From: Coptis chinensis
Taxonomy: Eukaryota; Streptophyta; Magnoliopsida; Ranunculales; Ranunculaceae
Direction: 5' to 3'
Assembly (NCBI GenBank): GCA_015680905.1
Contig: CM027378.1
Coordinates: 43,931,001 to 43,995,000, forward strand
DNA: 64,000 nucleotides
Shown: positions 12,145 to 25,079 of the stretch, one piece after another
Layout of the letters: the number at the start of each line of letters is the position of its first letter
How positions within the stretch are numbered: the stretch's first letter is position 1
The notes under the pieces: generated by a model
The model's database searches: none
Seen by the model: the letters and a program-made list of their open reading frames with translations, nothing else
What the model was told of the DNA's origin: nothing
Position numbers and translations under genes: made by a program

Positions 12145-13664
12145 TGATAATCTGTAAAAGGATATAGTCTTACTCACAAATAAAGCGATGAACTGTAAAC
12201 GAAAGTAAAACTATAAACTTTTGCTTATACTAGACTTATCAAAGATATTTGTTTTTTACTCTCGAATCTATTGACGTAGAGTTGGAATAGAAGATTCGTT
12301 CCACTCCTAGTCCTTTAGCATTCAAGTTTTCTATAATTGATGGTCTATCCAAGGTCAATGAGAGATTTACGAAGGGAATTTAATACTATGATGTGAATTC
12401 AAAAACAAGAAACAAATAACGAAATGACAGAATGCTAAGAGTTGAAACTAGATAAAGAATTAGGGGAATTTGATTCCACCTTGAATCTAACTTAATAAAT
12501 TAGCATAGATTTGTTGTAAACCAATTCTTACGTTCTTACGGTAAACCAATTCTTACGGTAAGAATTGGTCGTTCTAATCCCTAATTATACATGGCATTTC
12601 TACCAATTTGTAACTAGCATGTGAGGTCGTCCACCAATTCTCATGGCGAATCAACGACCTTCTAGAATGGAATAGATTCTTACAACAATTCTATACTACA
12701 CAATCAAGTTTTCATCAAGGCTTCATCAAACCCCTCAAATGGAGGTTTAGCCTTGATTCATCAAACTATCATTTCCAATTGAATTAAAACTAGACATAAT
12801 ATAAAGATTTGAACTTTACTAATTTAACTACTCAAGAATTGAAATCCAAATTAATAACTAGGAAATGAATAACAAACAATAATTGAAAGTAGATCTAAAC
12901 AAATTTAAATGACAAAATCGAATTTAACAAGAACTACTATTTTATTTATCTAATGAATGAAGAACAATGATTCCAATAATTAATCTAAAATGAGGAATGA
13001 AACTAATTAATTATTCATTCAAATTCAAAAACTAGATCTACAAGCTATTCTAATGGAAACTTTCTATTCTAAGCTATCTAAATATATCTTTCTTAAGAGC
13101 TAAGTCTTGTTTTATGTAAAGCAGGAGACCAGATCCACAATTTCGTGTATGGGCTGAGGAGCCATGTTTTAGGCTGGAAAATCGAGCCCAAAGCCCACTT
13201 TCTTCAGTCTACAAAGCCCGTTTCAGCTGGCTTTGACTTTAGCAGACTTTTTGTCCATTTCTGCTCCTTTGATTGGGTCAAGGCTTGTACCATTGGAAAT
13301 CTCTTTCCGAGCCGGTCGTTTTGACGTAAGGTAAGCCCAACTCTGGGGCCTGAGTTTAAAGATATGATCTTCGGAAGTTCTGCTGACTTGTGCACTGTTT
13401 CTGCTCGTGTTGACTTTTCAGCTTTTGACCGGGCTTCATAAAGGCCTTGTCTCCTTAAATCTTGGCCTTTATCACAGAACTTCTTAGCAACCAACCCTTT
13501 GCTCCTTTATATCGCCAAAGTGGCATATTTTTGCACATAATTGAGTTCCATGGCTGAAATACATAAAAGCACGTAATTAGCATTAACTCTTATTTATTAC
13601 TCGCATAATTGGTCTAAAAGTAGTATTATTAAGGGGTTAAAACTACAGTTTTGGGCTCTTATCA
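12145..13664 (-). repeat. 3' LTR of Athila element B
   Basis: 1,520 bp, TGATAA...TTATCA, near-identical to 25,721-27,222. It contains an 18-bp local duplication (around 12,540-12,560) that the other LTR lacks. Confidence 0.93.
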
Positions 13665-13679
13665 AACCACCCCCAAACA
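13665..13679 (-). other. Polypurine tract of Athila element B
   Basis: Read on the minus strand, TGTTTGGGGGTGGTT abuts the 3' LTR exactly. This is the expected plus-strand priming site. The preceding gaggacaagcaaaatgc phrase recurs at the similar tract near 15,241. Confidence 0.85.
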
Positions 13680-15240
13680 GCATTTTGCTTGTCCTCAAGT
13701 AAATATGAGAAATTAGTATAAGTGACCAAAAATGGAGTTCTAACTAATCTCTTTTTGCCGAGTGCGATTGCATTGACCATATGCAACAAGGCTTTAAACC
13801 ACTAGAAATTCTCTAGTAGACGACTTATAGTCTCACGAGAGTTCCAGTGAAGGTACTCACAAACTCCATCTATACTACAACGACTCTGAAATAACTATTG
13901 TTTCCTTATCTATGTCTCAATTATCTATACATCTCACTAGCAATGAATACAGAATAATCAAGTCGAAACCTAAGCTAATATATGCATAATAATCTATCAT
14001 CTACGAATAAACATATTCACAATGAGTAATACTATGAGATGAACTAGCAGGTCCATTTTTGAAAACTCGGAATAGCGTCCTTAAGTAGGTCCTCACATAA
14101 ATGTCAAGACAAAAACCACTCTGATTTTTCCGCTCAAGTTTCGCTACTCCAGTGTGCAGTGGGTACACTTTACCTTAAAAACTCAATGACACACAAGGAA
14201 GCCGGAGTCGATCAAACACATCTGCAACTTACTATCACACTAACATATTCCTAATTGAGCTAGAGGTCTTTATTAGGTGTTGTGGAGATTAGGAGATGAT
14301 TTAAGAATAGAGGAAATGGATATTCAAAGAGAACAAGTCTGAGATAATAGAGTCTTCATATTATGTAACTAGAGAAAACCATATTCTTTACTTTTGCTTC
14401 TACACTTTGTTTCCCTCCTTAGCCATATTTTTTTTTCTTTTTCTTTGGATTTTGACTCCTTGATTCTATTTTTGGAGTTCTAACTCTTTATTTCCTTTTA
14501 TTTTATTTTATTTATTTGGATGGAAACTTACTTTTCTCTTCTGAAGCAACTAACAAATTCTTGATTTCAAAGGTTCTTCTCTTTTCTATTCTTCATCTCT
14601 ATTCTCAGACTTATTCAAAGAATTAGGTAGGTTGATTTTTTTTTTTTTTTTTAATTTTGTTTTGTTTTGTAACAGGGTAAAGGATTTGTGGTTTATGAAA
14701 GGCTAAAGAAAGGCTCAGAGGGGCGACTAGCGGAAAATAATTCATAGGTTTGAATTTTTGGCTATATCGATCCAAAGAGGGCCTAAATTCTCGCTTAGGA
14801 TATGGTATAGTAATCAAGCAAGTGGATGTGTGATTTCTCTATCCGGATTTTACTTCTCCCTTGTGTCATTTCTCAAATGTTCACTCATATAAGGCTTTAG
14901 GCTATATTCTCACAGGATTTGTAGAATAAGTACTCTAGCCTAGATTTCAGAAACTTACTATCAACAATCATAGATACTTATGTAACCTATTTATAGATAG
15001 ATGCAAGGATTATTACCTACATATTAGCCTAAGTTTCTAAAAACTATTCTAATGCAAAAGCTACGTGAGACTTCTAGATTATTCTGAGCATAGAGAAAGA
15101 AAACAATACCAATATTCCTAAGTGTATAGCATAACTTTTATTTTTTTATTTTTTTGAAATTTTTGAATTTTTAACTAGACAACAAGTGCATATTATATAT
15201 ATCTATATCCTAACAGATGCCTTAATTACACGTGTTCTAT
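13680..15240 (-). other. Non-coding 3' spacer of Athila element B
   Basis: About 1.5 kb between two polypurine-like tracts. It is AT-rich with short homopolymer runs and no recognised coding region. It may be the 3' untranslated part of the element or a worn extra module. Confidence 0.6.
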
Positions 15241-15285
15241 GCCCCCCCCCCCCTAAACAAGAAGCATGCTTTGTCCTCAAAGTTT
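15241..15285 (-). other. Internal polypurine-like tract
   Basis: Minus strand: GAGGACAAAGCATGC followed by TTCTTGTTTAGGGGGGGGG. It has the same layout as the true tract at 13,665 but lies 1.5 kb inside the element. Confidence 0.6.
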
Positions 15286-15429
15286 TTTAAATAAAGAAGG
15301 TAGGAAAATACCATTGAAATGCGTGAAATTCTGAGACATCTGCAAAACAAGGTTATAACATACTAATATAGAAAAGAAAACTGACGCAACTCTATAAGAG
15401 TTCCACCCGTAATGGTTAATGAGAAACAA

Positions 15430-16593
15430 ATTTGCTTAGGACATAAGCAGACACTAACTGAAACTAACACTTACCTGCACTCCCGTTTAAACTTTTTCCT
15501 CCTCATTTCCCTCTTCAAAGAGATAAGGTTCCTTCGCATCCTGCCATGCCATGATAACTTGCCAAGCCTGCCGCCGTGTGTCGTCAACTTATGCTAACCT
15601 GTCTAGTGTTACTATGTCTGATGGGGTGTAAGGAGCAACCAAATTAGGTTGCACCTGCCATCCCGGCTAAGTCATTACTCGAAATGAGCGAACCACCCAA
15701 TTGGTAGGTCTCATGACTTCAACCTTTTTCCAATCCGTGAACTGGGTACATAATTCTAGTAGACAACTAAGCATGATGCAGCAAACCAAAACAGGCACAA
15801 GAAGATACTTATGTCGCATGCTTTGGACTCTCTTAAGACTAGCCACTAATACTCGGGGAATGTCATATCGGTGACGTCCCTCAGCTAAAGCAAGGAAAAT
15901 GTCACCAGGGGTACTATTTGCAGAAGTAAACTACCATTCCCTTAGAATATTCATCAGGATGAATAACATGGTGGTGCTTACATTTAGGGACAGGCTACCA
16001 AGGGCTATGTTGTAACGCCCTTGGTCCATTATAAGAAATACCCCTCCCCCATAATACTCATGGAAATATGTATAGTCATAGAGGTATGAATTATCGGTCA
16101 TATATCCCCACGTGTGAATAGGATCAAGTATTGGTATTCCCGAAACTAATGCTACCACATACTTATTGAATTCTAGGGGTGTGTCATCAATCGTGACGGA
16201 GAATTCTTGTTCTCCATCCTAGTTACAAGAGAACTTAACATTATTGTAGAAAAATTCAGTAAGCTTAGGTGAATACAAGTCGTCTTCACTTACCAGAAGA
16301 TGCCTCCATCCGAACTGCATGATCCTCTCGTGGAACCAATGTACATAAGACTCACTCCCCAACAAGTGTTCGAAAGACTGCTCCGGTATTACTATAGGAG
16401 AAGTCATTACAAAACTACTCTCTAGAACAGCTGCAACTATCCTGGGACAACCCTCGGAAAACTTGAAATTTTTGGTGCCCACAGGGGTCAGGGCGCAAGT
16501 GCGCTCAAGGTATGCCTGGGATGGGCACGGGTTGCGCTTTGTTGAATTTCGAGTTCCAGGCACTTGGGTGCAAGGTGTGCTCACTTTTAGCAT
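15430..16593 (-). pseudogene. Fossil ORF3-like region, second copy, of Athila element B
   Basis: This lies where Athila elements carry an extra ORF after pol (the env-position gene, function unproven). A WRHLLVSEDDLYSPKLTEFF segment resembles the 18,211-18,447 region in its spacing of W, DD, Y and EFY-like residues. Later parts contain short hydrophobic runs. The region is broken by several defects. Assignment as a paralogue of the 17,390-18,447 region is inferred from this short pattern. Confidence 0.5.
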
Positions 16594-16715
16594 GGGATGG
16601 GCGCGGGGTGCGCTCCGAAATAAAATTGGAATTCCAGTGTTTTGGGCGCAGGTGGCGCTCAGGTTTGAAATTTGGAGAGGGCGCAGTCGCTTCGGGGTAG
16701 AATTTCTCGGCGATC
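16465..16715. repeat. GC-rich repeats (gcgcaggtgcgctc motif) in element B
   Basis: Repeats of gaattccaggc...gggcgcaggtg.gctc at about 60-80 bp spacing. The same motif occurs in the 5' leader of this element (25,340-25,590) and in the leader at the left edge of the window. It stands out against AT-rich surroundings. Confidence 0.7.
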
Positions 16716-17160
16716 TTTGAGGCGAAGGCCAGCTGGCGGCAAGTGCGCCGGGAGCTGTTAGGCGAGAGTCGCGAAGGAAAAATAAGGTAAAATGGGAATG
16801 AAACGTAAGAGATGAATGTGAGATGTAGTTGGGATTGTGAGTGTAGAATGAATGCAGTTTTTATAGGTTTTAAATTGCCAAACCGAATCGGGAATTTGAC
16901 AAAAAGCTTTAAGGCAATTTTCGAAAATAATAAAATTTTCAAAACCGAAAATGGAAACAACTCATGTTCTTGATTTTAAAACAACCCTAATATCTTTTAG
17001 GTTGAATTTAGGATAGAAACTGCCTAACTCATCGAGATTTCATCCTAACACAATATCTATTTATAGCGATGCCCATATCGGTAATATTCTCAACCCTCAC
17101 TCCAAAACAACTTCTTAAAATAGATGATCATATAACGAATTATGCTAGGCTAAAATAATA

Positions 17161-17172
17161 CCACCCCCAAAC
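17161..17172 (-). other. Internal polypurine-like tract
   Basis: Minus strand TTGTTTGGGGGTGG at about 17,161-17,174, matching the core of the true tract at 13,665. It sits between the two ORF3-like regions. Confidence 0.65.
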
Positions 17173-17389
17173 AATTCGGGGAGGTGGGATTAATGATAAA
17201 AACAACGCATGATTCGAAATTAACCAACTTATATTAAAATTGAATTCAAATAACATACGACAACCAAATTCAAATTTAATTACTGAACTAATTTTCTTAC
17301 ATCCGTACTAAATAAAAACAAATACAATAAAACAAATCAACTCATTAGATCCCTAAACCACTCGCTGCTAGTAGTGGAATGCGCTCAAG

Positions 17390-18447
17390 AAGCAGATGGC
17401 CCTTGGGCTTCCGATGGGCCAGAGCCATCCATCTTGCGGCGACGACGCTCGTGCCTTACAGACTGCTGCTCCGAAGAAGAACCCCCCTGGGGTGGGAAAT
17501 GTGCAAGCATGTCATCTCGGAACTGGCACTAAGCTTCCATCTCGGCCCTCATCTGTTCCCACCACTCATCCTCGCGCCGGGCATGAGTCTCGAAGTTATG
17601 ATGCATGGTAGCCTGCCGAGTTCGGAGGTCTTCACAAATAGTATTGAGAAAACGCATGCCACGGTGAATCACAGCCATGCGTTCTGCATCCGACCTACAC
17701 CTCTCCAAGGCATCGACATCAAAACATGCTGTGTCATCCTCATCCTCCGAGTCAGTCTCCTCGACTACCCTCTCTTCAGGCAACCCCCAAACTCTTTGGA
17801 TACACTCCGTATAAATATGATGATTTCGGTGCTCCTTCAGGTAAATCCTATCAGACCTCAGAGTCGCTCTCAAGGTTATCATGATCTTCGTTAACAAAAT
17901 AGAGAGAGGTGCAATACTCTTTCTAACTCCCATAATCATGTTACGCAAAAACTCCAAAATACAGAACTCATACTTCTGCTCCTGGAGTATCCATAGAACG
18001 TGAAGGCAGTTTAGACCGATATCGCTAACTTTCTCCTTCCCTATGACATTCCTACCAATCCACTAAGCTACAGCCAGTTGGTTGGTTCTGAGAGACAACT
18101 GACGAACATAATGCGAGCTCGTATTGTAGTTCCCTTCCGCAACAGTCGCGTTCATCAAAGGTTCTATAGCAGTAAACTGGGAATCCTGTAATGTGGCATC
18201 GAGATGGTGTCTAAGCCAACAACCCAGTAGTAACCTCTCTCCTCCTCCCAGCCACCTTAACAAAAATTCGATTCCCATTCAACTCCCTCGTCCTATAAAA
18301 CTCTCGGACCAAATCTTCGTGGTAAAAATCATCTGTCGAGTACCACAAACCACTCCAGTCTCTCCTAACCATCTCATCACCGTAAAACAGCGCGAAGTGA
18401 TCGGCAGTAAAAGCATGCTCCGGCAATATCCGACTTCTTCGAGCCAT
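17390..18447 (-). pseudogene. Fossil ORF3-like region, first copy, of Athila element B
   Basis: Starts with a basic residue cluster and contains WYSTDDFYHEDLVREFYRTR, the pattern of the plant 'putative transposon protein' family that fills the env position in Athila elements. The C-terminal part is acidic and then charged and helical (about 17,530-17,760 encodes TDSEDEDD followed by a coiled-coil-like stretch). It is broken by a few defects. Its role in the element is unknown; an envelope function is only a historical proposal for this family. Confidence 0.6.
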
Positions 18448-19115
18448 AGGAGTTTTTATAAGATGTGTGGGTTTGAATAAGGTAGGGGGACTTGTTTTGA
18501 AACACCCTAACTAAAAATAATGGCAGGAGGCGTGGTGGTGATGGTGGCAGTCGAAATTTTTGAATTTTCGGTGGTTTTTGGTTGTTTAAGTTGGTGGAGG
18601 TGGTGGTGGGTGTAGTTAGGAGAAGATTTGGGGTGGGTTTTAACTTTGGGCGTAGGTGTATTTTGGTTTATTTTTTTTGTTATTATTTAGGTTAGGTTTT
18701 TGAAGCTTTGTTGTTTGTTAATGGCGGTTTGGAGAATGAAACACGACTGTTGGTGGAAGAAAGAGACGCACGTGCGCGCAAGGTTGGGCCCAAGCCCACT
18801 TGATTTTCCGATTTTTTTTTTATATTTCGCGCAACTTCAAACTTAAATTTCCGCTTCGTTATCGGACCGATTTTTGCGAATGAGGTATGGAAATAATTAG
18901 GAGAGAATTTCCGATCCAATGATCCATAAAACGCTCTAGTCCGACCGTTGGTGACATGTAAGAAGATGGAAAATGCCTCAAAGTGCGTGCATGACATAAG
19001 TTATGCGAACGAATGAAATCTAATTTGATAGATAATGTCAACCCGGATCGGAATACGATTAAACGGCCTAAACAACACAAATGGATAGTTGAACAATCCA
19101 GGACGGAAACCGGAC
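18448..19115 (-). other. Non-coding spacer of Athila element B
   Basis: Leader-like DNA upstream of the first ORF3-like region. It is G/T-rich near 18,520-18,660 (ggtggtggtgg), with no supported coding. Confidence 0.55.
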
Positions 19116-19130
19116 ACCCCACCCCCAAAC
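19116..19130 (-). other. Internal polypurine-like tract downstream of pol
   Basis: Minus strand GTTTGGGGGTGGGGTG. It is the first of four such tracts in this element and separates pol from the ORF3-like part. Confidence 0.65.
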
Positions 19131-19594
19131 AAATTTTTGACAACAGAGTTTAGAAAATTGGTTTTTAAAAATAGGTCTTTTAAAGTCAGATTCCCGAGAC
19201 TTCCTAACTTACTATTTTTATGATTTTAACAATTTTTTTTTTTTATGAATAAAATTTAATATAAGAAAAATAAGAAGGCAATAAATGCATAATTCACATC
19301 ATAGAGGAACATGACTCAAAAACCGAGAAAACATGCAAGAGTGGAAAAGGTGAATTATGTTAACCATGGACTTAGGATCCGGTACTTACAGCTACACACT
19401 CCATAGGGAGGGCCCGGTTACCTGAGTGGTGCACTTACCAATATAAGGAAATGAAAGAAAGTACACCAATGAAAAAGGTTAGTCTTCATAGATAGGGTCC
19501 TGTAAAAGGGCTTCCTCTACATCAGGGGACAATAACTCGCGAAAATGTTTCAACCGTTGGCTATTAACTTGAAAGGTACTGTTATCCTTGGGAT

Positions 19595-22500
19595 TTACCA
19601 AGGTGATTCCCTGTAAGGGGTGACTTCAGTAACCAGAAAACGAGCAGACCAACGGGTTTTTAATTTCCCTAGAAAAATATGTAGACGGGAATTGTATAGT
19701 AAGACCTTTTGACCTACCACAAATTCTTTGTGCAAGATTTGCTTATCATGAACACGTTTCATGTTAGCTTTATAATCCTTTACGAGATCATAAGAGTCGC
19801 TACGGATTTCTTCAAGCTTATTCAATTACAACTTGCGCTTGACACCCGCCTCATCAAAATTAAAGTTAAGGCTTTTTATAGCCCACATAGCACGGTGCTC
19901 CAATTCAACGGGCAAATGACAAGGTTTCCCAAATACAAGTCTAAAGATAGACATACCTATAGGAGTTTTGAAAGCAGTCCTATACGCCCATAAGGTATCC
20001 GATAGACGCTTCGACCAGTCTTTCCTATCAGGATTTACAGTTGTTTCTAAGATCTTTTTTATTTCCCTATTAGAAACTTCTACTTGTCCGCTAGTTTGTG
20101 GATGATACGAAGTTGCTACTTTATGTGTAACTCCATACTTCTTTACTAGTGATGCAACAACTATGCAGCAAAAATGTGTTTCTCCATCACTAATGATGGC
20201 CTTGGGAATGCCAAATCGACAGAAAATATATTTTTTTACGAAAAACACAACAGTCTTATGGTCATTGCTACGGCAAGCCATGGTCTCTATCCATTTAGAC
20301 ATGTAGTCCACGACAACTAGAATATAAATAAAACTGTGGGAAACTAGAAAAGGACCCATGAAATAAATGCCCCATACGTCAAAAATTTCTACCACCATGA
20401 TTGGATTCAATGACATCATATTATGCCTTGTGATTCGCCCAAGTTGTTGGCAATGAATGCATGCCTTGCAATGCACTTGGGCATCTTTAAAGAGAGTAGG
20501 CCAATAAAACCCACATTGTAGAATTTTAGCAACTGTTTTCATACCACTGAAATGGCCACCACACTCTTTTTCATGGCAGAATGAGAGTACCTCATTATAT
20601 TCCCACTGGGGAATACAACGACGAATAATCTGATCCGCACAATATTTAAAAAGGTAGGGCTCATCCCAGTAGTATAGCTTAACTCTGGCCAAAAACTTCT
20701 TACGTTCGTTTCTTGACCAGTCATAAGGAATAACATCAGACGCTAAATAATTCACAATGTTAGCATACCATGGTGCATAAAATATAGCATACAAATGCTC
20801 ATCCGGAAAAGAGTCCAGTATGGAGTCAGAATCACTTTCATCGTCGTTTGTAAGTCTAGATAAGTGGTCGGCAACTACGTTTTTGACCCCTCGTTTGTTC
20901 TTTATTTCTAATGTGAATTCTTGCAGGAGAAGAATCCATCGGATCAATCTCTGCTTAGCATCCTTCTTCGCGAGAATGTACCTAAGGGCTACATGGTCCG
21001 TGTAAACTAGAGTCTTAGAACCAACCAAATAAGGACGAAACTTATCTAATGCATAAACGACAGCTAAGAATTCTTTTTCAGTAGTTGTATAATTCCTTTG
21101 AGCATCGTTTAGAGTTTTACTAGCATAATAAATAACAGTGGATTTATTATCTAGTTTCGTCCCAAGACAAAGACCAACTGCATAATCACTAGCATCACAC
21201 ATAAGTTCGAAAGGTTTAGACCAATCGAGGTCAGATAATGGGTGCGTAGTTTAAGGCAGCTTTCAATATTTCAAAAGCCTGTTTACAGTTAAAATTGAAA
21301 TCAAAGATGGCCTCCTTTAAAAGTAGATTAGTTAAGGGTCTAGCTATTTTCGAAAAATCTTTGATAAAACGCCTATAGAAACCTACATAGCCTAGAAAAG
21401 CTCTAATATCACGGACAGTCCGTGGTATAGGTATAGTCGCTATTTTATCTAGTTTGGCCTTATCTATTTCGATGCCATCACTAGATACGATGTGACCTAG
21501 TACTATGCCTTTTTTCACCATGAAGTGACATTTTTCCTAATTTAAAACGAGACTCTTCTCTTAACATCGTGTTAAAACTTTAGACAGGTTAGCCAGGCAT
21601 TCAGTGAAAGAGTCTCCATAAATAGAAAAATCATCCATGAACACTTCCATGAAATACTCTACCATGTCACTAAATATATGAAGCATACACTGCTAGAATG
21701 TACCAGGAGCATTACAAAGGCCAAAAGGCATTCGTTTATAGGCGTATGTTCTAAAAGGACATGTGAAGGTAGTCTTTTCTTGGTCATCAATATCAATAAT
21801 AATTTGGAAATAGCTAGAGTAGCCATCCAAAAAACAATAAAAAGCATGACCAGCTAGACGTTCAAGCATCTGATCTATAAAGGGTAAAGGAAAATGATCC
21901 TTTCGTGTCATGGCATTTAACCGTCTGTAATCAATACAGATCCTCCATTTCATAAGGCCATGCGTGGCAACATATTCACCCTTGGCATTACGTAAAATGG
22001 TAATCCTTGATTTCTTTGGAACTACATGAATAGGACTTACCCATTCGCTATCAAAGATTGGGTATATGATACCCGCATCAAGTAATCGTAAGACTTCTTC
22101 CCTGACCACTTCTTTCATGGCAGGGTTTAAATGACACTGAGGTTCGCGGGAAGTCTTTGCGTTATCCTCTAAATAGATACGATGACTGCACACATTAGGG
22201 TCAATTTCCTTAATGTCGGCTAGGGACCAACCAATCGCAGAACGATGTTCCCTAATCACCCTGATCAACCGTGTCTCTTCCTCCTTTGATAACAGAGAAG
22301 ATATAATTACTGGATGACTACCATCCGGATCAAGTTGAATATACTTTAACTCAGGAGGAAGAGGTTTAAACACCGGGGTGGGAGGAATATCAATAAATGC
22401 TTCTGGAGGGTCCTCATCTTGAGTAATGAATATTTGCTTAGGCAGCAGGTCTTCAAACTCTGTATAAGGAGCAACCGAAAGGTCTACGATTTGTGTAGAC

Positions 22501-23285
22501 TCGAAGATGGTGTCGACTTCCTCTATGTAGGAGTCATCGACACAATCTGAACTTCCAAAAGAAAGGAATTTATGCATATGGTTTTCTGGAAACGTGCTAT
22601 TAAAGTAATCTTGAGCTAAGCTCTCGATAATGCTAACCTCTCCATCTATATACGAATCTGGTAACTGTTTCATCAGTTTAAAAACATTTTCCTCGACCGA
22701 AAGATGGCCAAAAGACAAGGACATCGACCCATCGCGGCAGTTTATAAGCGCGTTGGCAATCGCCAAGAAAGGACGCCCTAAAATGATTGGAACAGAGTCG
22801 TTAGCGACGTCTGTATCGAGGATAACAAAATCAGTAGGATAGTAGAAATCTTGGACCTTAACAAGCACATTTTCAACCACACCCTTAGGGTACTTAATTG
22901 ATCGATCCGCTAATTGCAACATCATTTTAGTGGGTTGCATCTCTTGTAGACCTATTTGTTTGTATAGATAATATGGGAGTAAGTTAACACTCGCCCCCAG
23001 GTCTAGTAAAGTGATCGTCGTGTGGGAATCTCTTAAGGTGCATTGTACAGTAGGACGACTAGGGTCCTTGTACTTAACGATTCCATTGTGTTCTATTAAA
23101 GTTGGAAATTGTTCAGTTAAAAAGGCGTCTTTAGAAATACTTGTCTTATGCCTTTTAGTGCATAATTCTTTGAGAAACTTAGCATGGTGAGGTAATTTTT
23201 TAATTGCATCCAAAAAAGGTAAGTTTATTGTGAGATTTTTAAAAACTTCCCTAATCTCGTCGAAGTTTGTATCCCTGTTTAACAT
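19595..23285 (-). pseudogene. Fossil pol region of Athila element B (protease, RT, RNase H, integrase)
   Basis: Domains in order on the minus strand: aspartic protease (LLDLGASVNLLPYYLYKQIG), reverse transcriptase (WRICIDYRRLNAMTRKDHFP, then KRMPFGLCNAPGTF), RNase H ([20 protein letters not shown]), and integrase with a zinc-binding HCKACIHCQ region, a YMSKW core and HPQTSGQVE near its end. All are Ty3/gypsy Athila hallmarks. These enzymes copy element RNA in particles and insert the DNA. The region is broken, with about four to six defects, and cannot be a working gene. Confidence 0.93.
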
Positions 23286-23327
23286 AGCTAATTTCTGGGG
23301 AAACGGTGGTTTCTCTCTATATTTAGC

Positions 23328-25053
23328 TTATGGATCAAATGGATGCCTAACCTTTGCTTTCTGTTTCTTAGGTTGTGGTTTAATTGGTACCTCTACAGGG
23401 GTAGGCTCTTCAGTTTCTATTACGGTATCTAGTACAATCTCCGGTGTAGGGACAACTGGTGGGGTAACTATAGGCATAGTTACTTTGTTATCAACCACTC
23501 TCCCAGAATGAAGAGTGGAGATGGCATTTAGCTCACCTACATTTTCATTTTCCGTACTAGTATTACCATTTACCTCAAAGGCTGCATTTGTTGTTTTAGG
23601 ATTAGCTATCGCTTGTCCTAGAAACACTCCTTTGGTTTGCACTTTCTCTTGAGCTAACTACTGTAAGAAAAGTTGGATGGTTTGTAAAATCTATTGTTGA
23701 GATTGCATAAAGGTATCGAAACGATCCAGTTGTGGAAGAGTATTAGCTATAGGTTGTGTGAAAGGAACTATGGCACGTTGATTATTAATGGGTGGATTTT
23801 GATAGTTATTATTTACCGGAACGATACCTCTATTAGCATTATAATTATTATTGTTATAATTATTATAATTACCCTGACCTTGTCCTTGTCGTGGTGGAGC
23901 TTGGTTATAATTGTTTGCTTGCCTAACATTTTGATTATTAAACCCTGGAGGTGTTACTTGTTGATTATTTATCCAACTGAAGTTGGGATGTTGTCTCCAA
24001 GGGGTGTTAGGAATAGGAAAACTATTAATTGAGAAAATATTATCTTGTTGTGACTGTTGTTGTTCATAGGCGAGAGGACAATAGAAGTTGGGATGCTCTG
24101 GACTCAAACAAAAATTACATGGATTGGAGTTGACATTCATGACGGGGATAGGCGTTTCTTGAACATAAATAGCCTCTACCTTTTTAGTTAGAGATTCGAT
24201 TAAATTTTTAAGTTCCAGATCGGGTTTCATCTCAAACATACCGGTGGCCTTTACTGTTGTAGAAGAACTAGTGTTGCAGGAGATATCGCCACTACCCCGT
24301 TTATTATTACGCTTAGTCTGATCTTCTAAAAATTTATAAGCCTCTGAGGCTCCTTTACTTAAGAAACTACCCCCATTCATTATGTCAAGGACTTCTTTAT
24401 GGTGGTGTAGAAGTCCCTTGAAAAAGGCACAAACTAACGTGTCTTTCGCGAGGTTATGATGTGGACACTCTATAAGTAGATCGATGAAACGATTCCAAGC
24501 CTCGAAAATGATTCATGAGGATTCTGGCCGAAAAGAAATGAATCTTGGAAAGCATTTCATCCGTTTTCGATGGTGGGTAAAAATGTTCCATGAATAGTTG
24601 AACAGTTTAGCCCACGAGTCCACGCAATTTGGCGCTTTGGCGCTTAACCAAGACGCCTTTATCGGCTAAAGTGAAGGGAAATACCCTTAGTTTAATTTGT
24701 TCAGCACCAACCGTAGGATGGTGAAATGTAGTAAGGACTTAGTCAATCCTACGCATGTGCTGATAAGGCTTTTCATGGTCTAACCCATGAAAAACGGGTA
24801 ACAAATTAAATATATTCGGGGGAATTCTGAAATCCCCCACTGGGTTTGATAGAACGATGCAAGATTTAGGGCTATCTTTCAAGGCTTTGTAAAAGTCAGA
24901 GAGAGGAGACTCTCTTTCTTTAATCATTGCTTCAGGTGGTGTGTGTGGTATATTAGTTAGAGGTGTAGTCGATGGTATACTAGAAAGGCGTGTTTGTTGT
25001 CGTTGTTTGTTAATTATGTTAGGCGTTTTTCTTCGGCTTGACCTTAATCTCAT
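23328..25053 (-). pseudogene. Fossil gag region of Athila element B
   Basis: Capsid-like region with NLLPVFHGLDHEKPYQH near the start, and a CNFCLSPEHPNFYC zinc knuckle of C-x2-C-x4-H-x4-C spacing. An Asn/Gln-rich segment follows (about 23,770-24,060). It lies directly upstream of the protease, as expected for gag. It is broken, with about two to four defects. Confidence 0.85.
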
Positions 25054-25079
25054 GCAAGGCTAAGACCAATCTTAATGAA

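Noticed and set aside
16463-16720. Overlapping GC-rich open frames on both strands
   Set aside because: They arise from the GC-rich repeat block of Athila element B; codon content follows the repeat and not a protein family.
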